Source: an uncultured Lachnospiraceae bacterium (GTDB lineage Bacteria > Bacillota > Clostridia > Lachnospirales > Lachnospiraceae). Taken from it: a stretch of DNA of 33,791 bases. The notes below the pieces were generated by a model. It did not search any database. It worked only from the letters and a program-made list of their open reading frames with translations, and was not told the DNA's origin. Positions 32,066 to 33,791 of this stretch are shown piece after piece. A program made the translations under genes and the position numbers. The stretch covers positions 1 through 33,791 of the forward strand of contig CANOLA010000032.1 of assembly GCA_947566705.1 (NCBI GenBank), read 5' to 3'. Numbering within the stretch: position 1 is the stretch's first letter; every line of letters begins with the position of its first letter.

Positions 32066-32363
32066 GCGGTTCCAAATTTTAATATTCGGTACTCATTTCT
32101 GAAAAGGAAGCCTATGGAACGGTTCCGAAAGGTATTTATTCGGTGCCGTCGCCCATAGCGAATGATGGCGGTACTCTGCCGGAATGAGCAGTCTGACGTG
32201 GGAACTTTCACGACAGACTACGGATGCCGATAGGCAGAATACCCTCGGAGAGCGCCTTACTTCTGATGCGTATGCGTCAGAAGTAATAAGGCGTTACTTT
32301 TGACAAAAGTAACAAAACCGTAGTTAGCCGGCATATGTAAAATTTGAGAAAGAAGGTGGTGCA
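32066..32363. other. Gene-free, hairpin-rich oriT region
   Basis: Three hairpins precede the relaxase gene. AGTCTGACGTG / CACGACAGACT (32190-32219) has one mismatch. A larger dyad, CGCCTTACTTCTGA against TCAGAAGTAATAAGGCG (32253-32266, 32277-32293), has TGCGTATGCG between its arms. A perfect dyad GTTACTTTTG / CAAAAGTAAC (32293-32302, 32304-32313) is followed by AAAACCGTAG. Such nested dyads directly upstream of a relaxase mark oriT. The nick base is not determined. Confidence 0.7.
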
Positions 32364-33728
32364 TTGGCAGCAAAAACAATTTCTTTTCCAAAGGGGAAAG
32401 GGCATCTTACTCATAACAACAGGGAATTTATCTGTAACAATGTGGTGCCGGAACGGATATCTTGGAACCGGACTTACATACAGGAGCCATTGAAGGACGC
32501 TTATGAGAAATGTTTCGGGCAGGCGCTCAGGGATTATAACGCCGCACAGAAGCGTAAGGACAGGCAGAAAGAAGATTATCTGAAGGAGATAGAAAATTCT
32601 GGGAACAAGGAAAAGACCTTTTATGAGAATATTGTTCAGATCGGAAAAAAGGAAGATACTTCTGTGGTGGATGAAAATGGAAATTTGACGGAAGACGCCA
32701 AGACTGCCATAGAGATTTTAGAACAGTATGCAAAAACTTTTCAGGAACGGAATCCGAATTTATATCTTTTTAACTGTGTGATGCACTTGGACGAAGCAAC
32801 GCCGCATCTGCATATAGATTATATTCCGGTAGCACATGGATATAAAAACGGCATGGAAACTCGCAACAGCCTTACAAAAGCATTCCAGCAGATGGGATTT
32901 GCAAAGGCAGTCAGCAGAAAGCAGAATGAAACGGTTGCATGGCAGGAAAGGGAACGGAAATATCTGACGGAACTTTGCAGGGAACGGGGAATTGAGATAG
33001 AGATTCTTGGCATACAGCGTGATAATCTTTCTCTGTCAGAATATAAAGCGGCAATGCGTGAAGTGGAGGAACTGGAACAGCAGGCGGAAGCGCTGGACAG
33101 TCGGAATGAGGCACTGGAGCAGCAGAATGGCAATCTGGCACAGCGTACATCGGAACTTGCTGCACAGGCGCAGGAAATGGAGGCACATAACAATGAGCTG
33201 GCTCTGCAGGCGCAGGAGCTTGTGGAGCAGATAGAAAAAGCGGAAGAAAAAGAGAAAGCGACAAACGAGGTTCTCGCCAAACATGATTTAAGGGCGGAAA
33301 CATTCAAAACAATTTCAAAAGAAGTGAATGCGGAAACAAAAAAGATGAAAAGCGTGGTGGTTCCGATGACAAATCTTTTCGGCGGAGAGGAATATGTCAA
33401 AGTGAAGAAAAGCGACTGGAACAAAATGCTGAATGCGTTCGGCAGGGCAGTATCGAGGAATCATCTCTTGGAGAAGTATGAGAAGAAAATAGTCGGTTTA
33501 GAAAAGAGGATAGAAACGCTTACTGATCAGGTTGAAAAATTAAAGCGGTTTGTAGCATCAAGAGGACTTGGAGAGGCGTTTGTGGAATTTGTAAAATCCC
33601 TTGCGCCAAAGACGATGAAACAAAAACTGGAGGATGCAAAAGCTGATTCTGCGGAACAAAGCCGCCAGAGAAACGCACAGCGGCATGAACTGCCCGAAAA
33701 GGGTAAGCAGTGGCAGCAGGAAATGTAG
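32364..33728 (+). CDS. MobV-family relaxase (Mob_Pre type)
   Basis: The 454-residue protein has the relaxase metal motif HLDEATPHLHIDYIPV (141-156, His141, His148 and His150), as in MobV/Pre proteins, preceded by the N-terminal LTHNNREF and NNVVPERISWNRTY (25-38) that may carry the nicking site. It would cut oriT in the preceding region and pilot the strand through a helper conjugation pore. The C terminus is a long coiled coil (about 230-300, LEQQAEALDSRNEALEQQNG) and a basic end. The TTG start has GAAGGTGG nearby. It lacks a coupling protein and so needs a helper. Confidence 0.87.
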   Translation: MAAKTISFPKGKGHLTHNNREFICNNVVPERISWNRTYIQEPLKDAYEKCFGQALRDYNAAQKRKDRQKEDYLKEIENSGNKEKTFYENIVQIGKKEDTSVVDENGNLTEDAKTAIEILEQYAKTFQERNPNLYLFNCVMHLDEATPHLHIDYIPVAHGYKNGMETRNSLTKAFQQMGFAKAVSRKQNETVAWQERERKYLTELCRERGIEIEILGIQRDNLSLSEYKAAMREVEELEQQAEALDSRNEALEQQNGNLAQRTSELAAQAQEMEAHNNELALQAQELVEQIEKAEEKEKATNEVLAKHDLRAETFKTISKEVNAETKKMKSVVVPMTNLFGGEEYVKVKKSDWNKMLNAFGRAVSRNHLLEKYEKKIVGLEKRIETLTDQVEKLKRFVASRGLGEAFVEFVKSLAPKTMKQKLEDAKADSAEQSRQRNAQRHELPEKGKQWQQEM

Positions 33729-33754
33729 ATTTTATGGAAAGAGAGGAACAGGCA

Positions 33755-33791
33755 ATGAATATAACTTATGAAAAATGTGGAGATTATCTAA
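33755..33791 (+). CDS. TnpV-like gene, partial at right edge
   Basis: Twelve codons are visible (MNITYEKCGDYL) after GAGAGGA. This opening resembles TnpV, a small transposon-encoded protein common in clostridial elements (usual form xYxxxGDYLxPNL). An alternative start at 33734 adds seven residues. The gene continues beyond the window, so the call rests on few residues. Confidence 0.4.
   Translation, partial: MNITYEKCGDYL

Overview
The window reads as chromosomal DNA of a spore-forming, gut-type clostridium, most likely Lachnospiraceae. This rests on spoIIID behind a sigma-E-like promoter, meso-diaminopimelate dehydrogenase, CsoR-controlled copper export, a family-5 cellulase, moderate GC content, strong AGGAGG-type ribosome sites with frequent TTG and GTG starts, and a Firmicutes-style mobilizable element next to guaA. 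The genus is inferred from gene content only. No rRNA, tRNA or CRISPR array was seen.

Layout. (1) Positions 1 to about 9300 form a worn accessory zone. It holds a frameshifted membrane-protein gene running off the left edge, a RelA/SpoT-domain gene with two small unknown genes, a scrap of an ABC exporter, and an AT-rich island with an Hsp90-like fragment and a VapD-like (Cas2-fold) gene that overlaps an unknown partner. Next come a membrane-protein/small-protein pair, an MBL-fold hydrolase, a broken gene with a HicA-like tail, and an intact Rpn-type PD-(D/E)XK nuclease whose 5' region is duplicated about 3.2 kb upstream as a relic. (2) Positions 9300-14350 hold the copper locus: a palindromic operator-promoter, csoR, a repeated hairpin leader, and copA with a CopZ-like domain fused at its C terminus. 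A secreted GH5 cellulase and an unknown membrane protein follow. (3) Positions 14350-25060 look like core genome: an ABC-2 exporter (natA/natB type) with a regulated promoter, a membrane-linked XRE regulator, a chemoreceptor behind a leader terminator, spoIIID, ddh, thiE, thiD, an alpha/beta hydrolase and guaA. (4) From the 3' end of guaA to the right edge lies an integrative mobilizable element. It carries a DUF4062 gene (probable defence cargo), a divergent XRE repressor with three operators, a small excisionase-like protein, a tyrosine integrase, a MobC-like protein, a CHC2 primase, a VirE/VapE helicase-type ATPase, and a ParM-like actin with a possible ParR partner and repeat-rich centromere. 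It ends in an oriT-like hairpin region, a MobV-type relaxase and the start of a TnpV-like gene. The far end of the element is outside the window.

How the parts work together. CsoR should release the csoR-copA promoter when Cu(I) binds, and CopA then exports copper. In the element, the XRE protein probably controls xis-int and itself from shared operators. The primase and VirE protein suggest replication of the excised circle, ParM and its partner would stabilise it, and the relaxase acting at the oriT-like region would let a helper conjugation system move it. The most uncertain and potentially novel loci are the RelA/SpoT three-gene cluster (1029-2772), the VapD pair (3819-4489), the membrane pair (4909-5752), the Rpn unit that appears to truncate a neighbouring gene, and the DUF4062 cargo gene.
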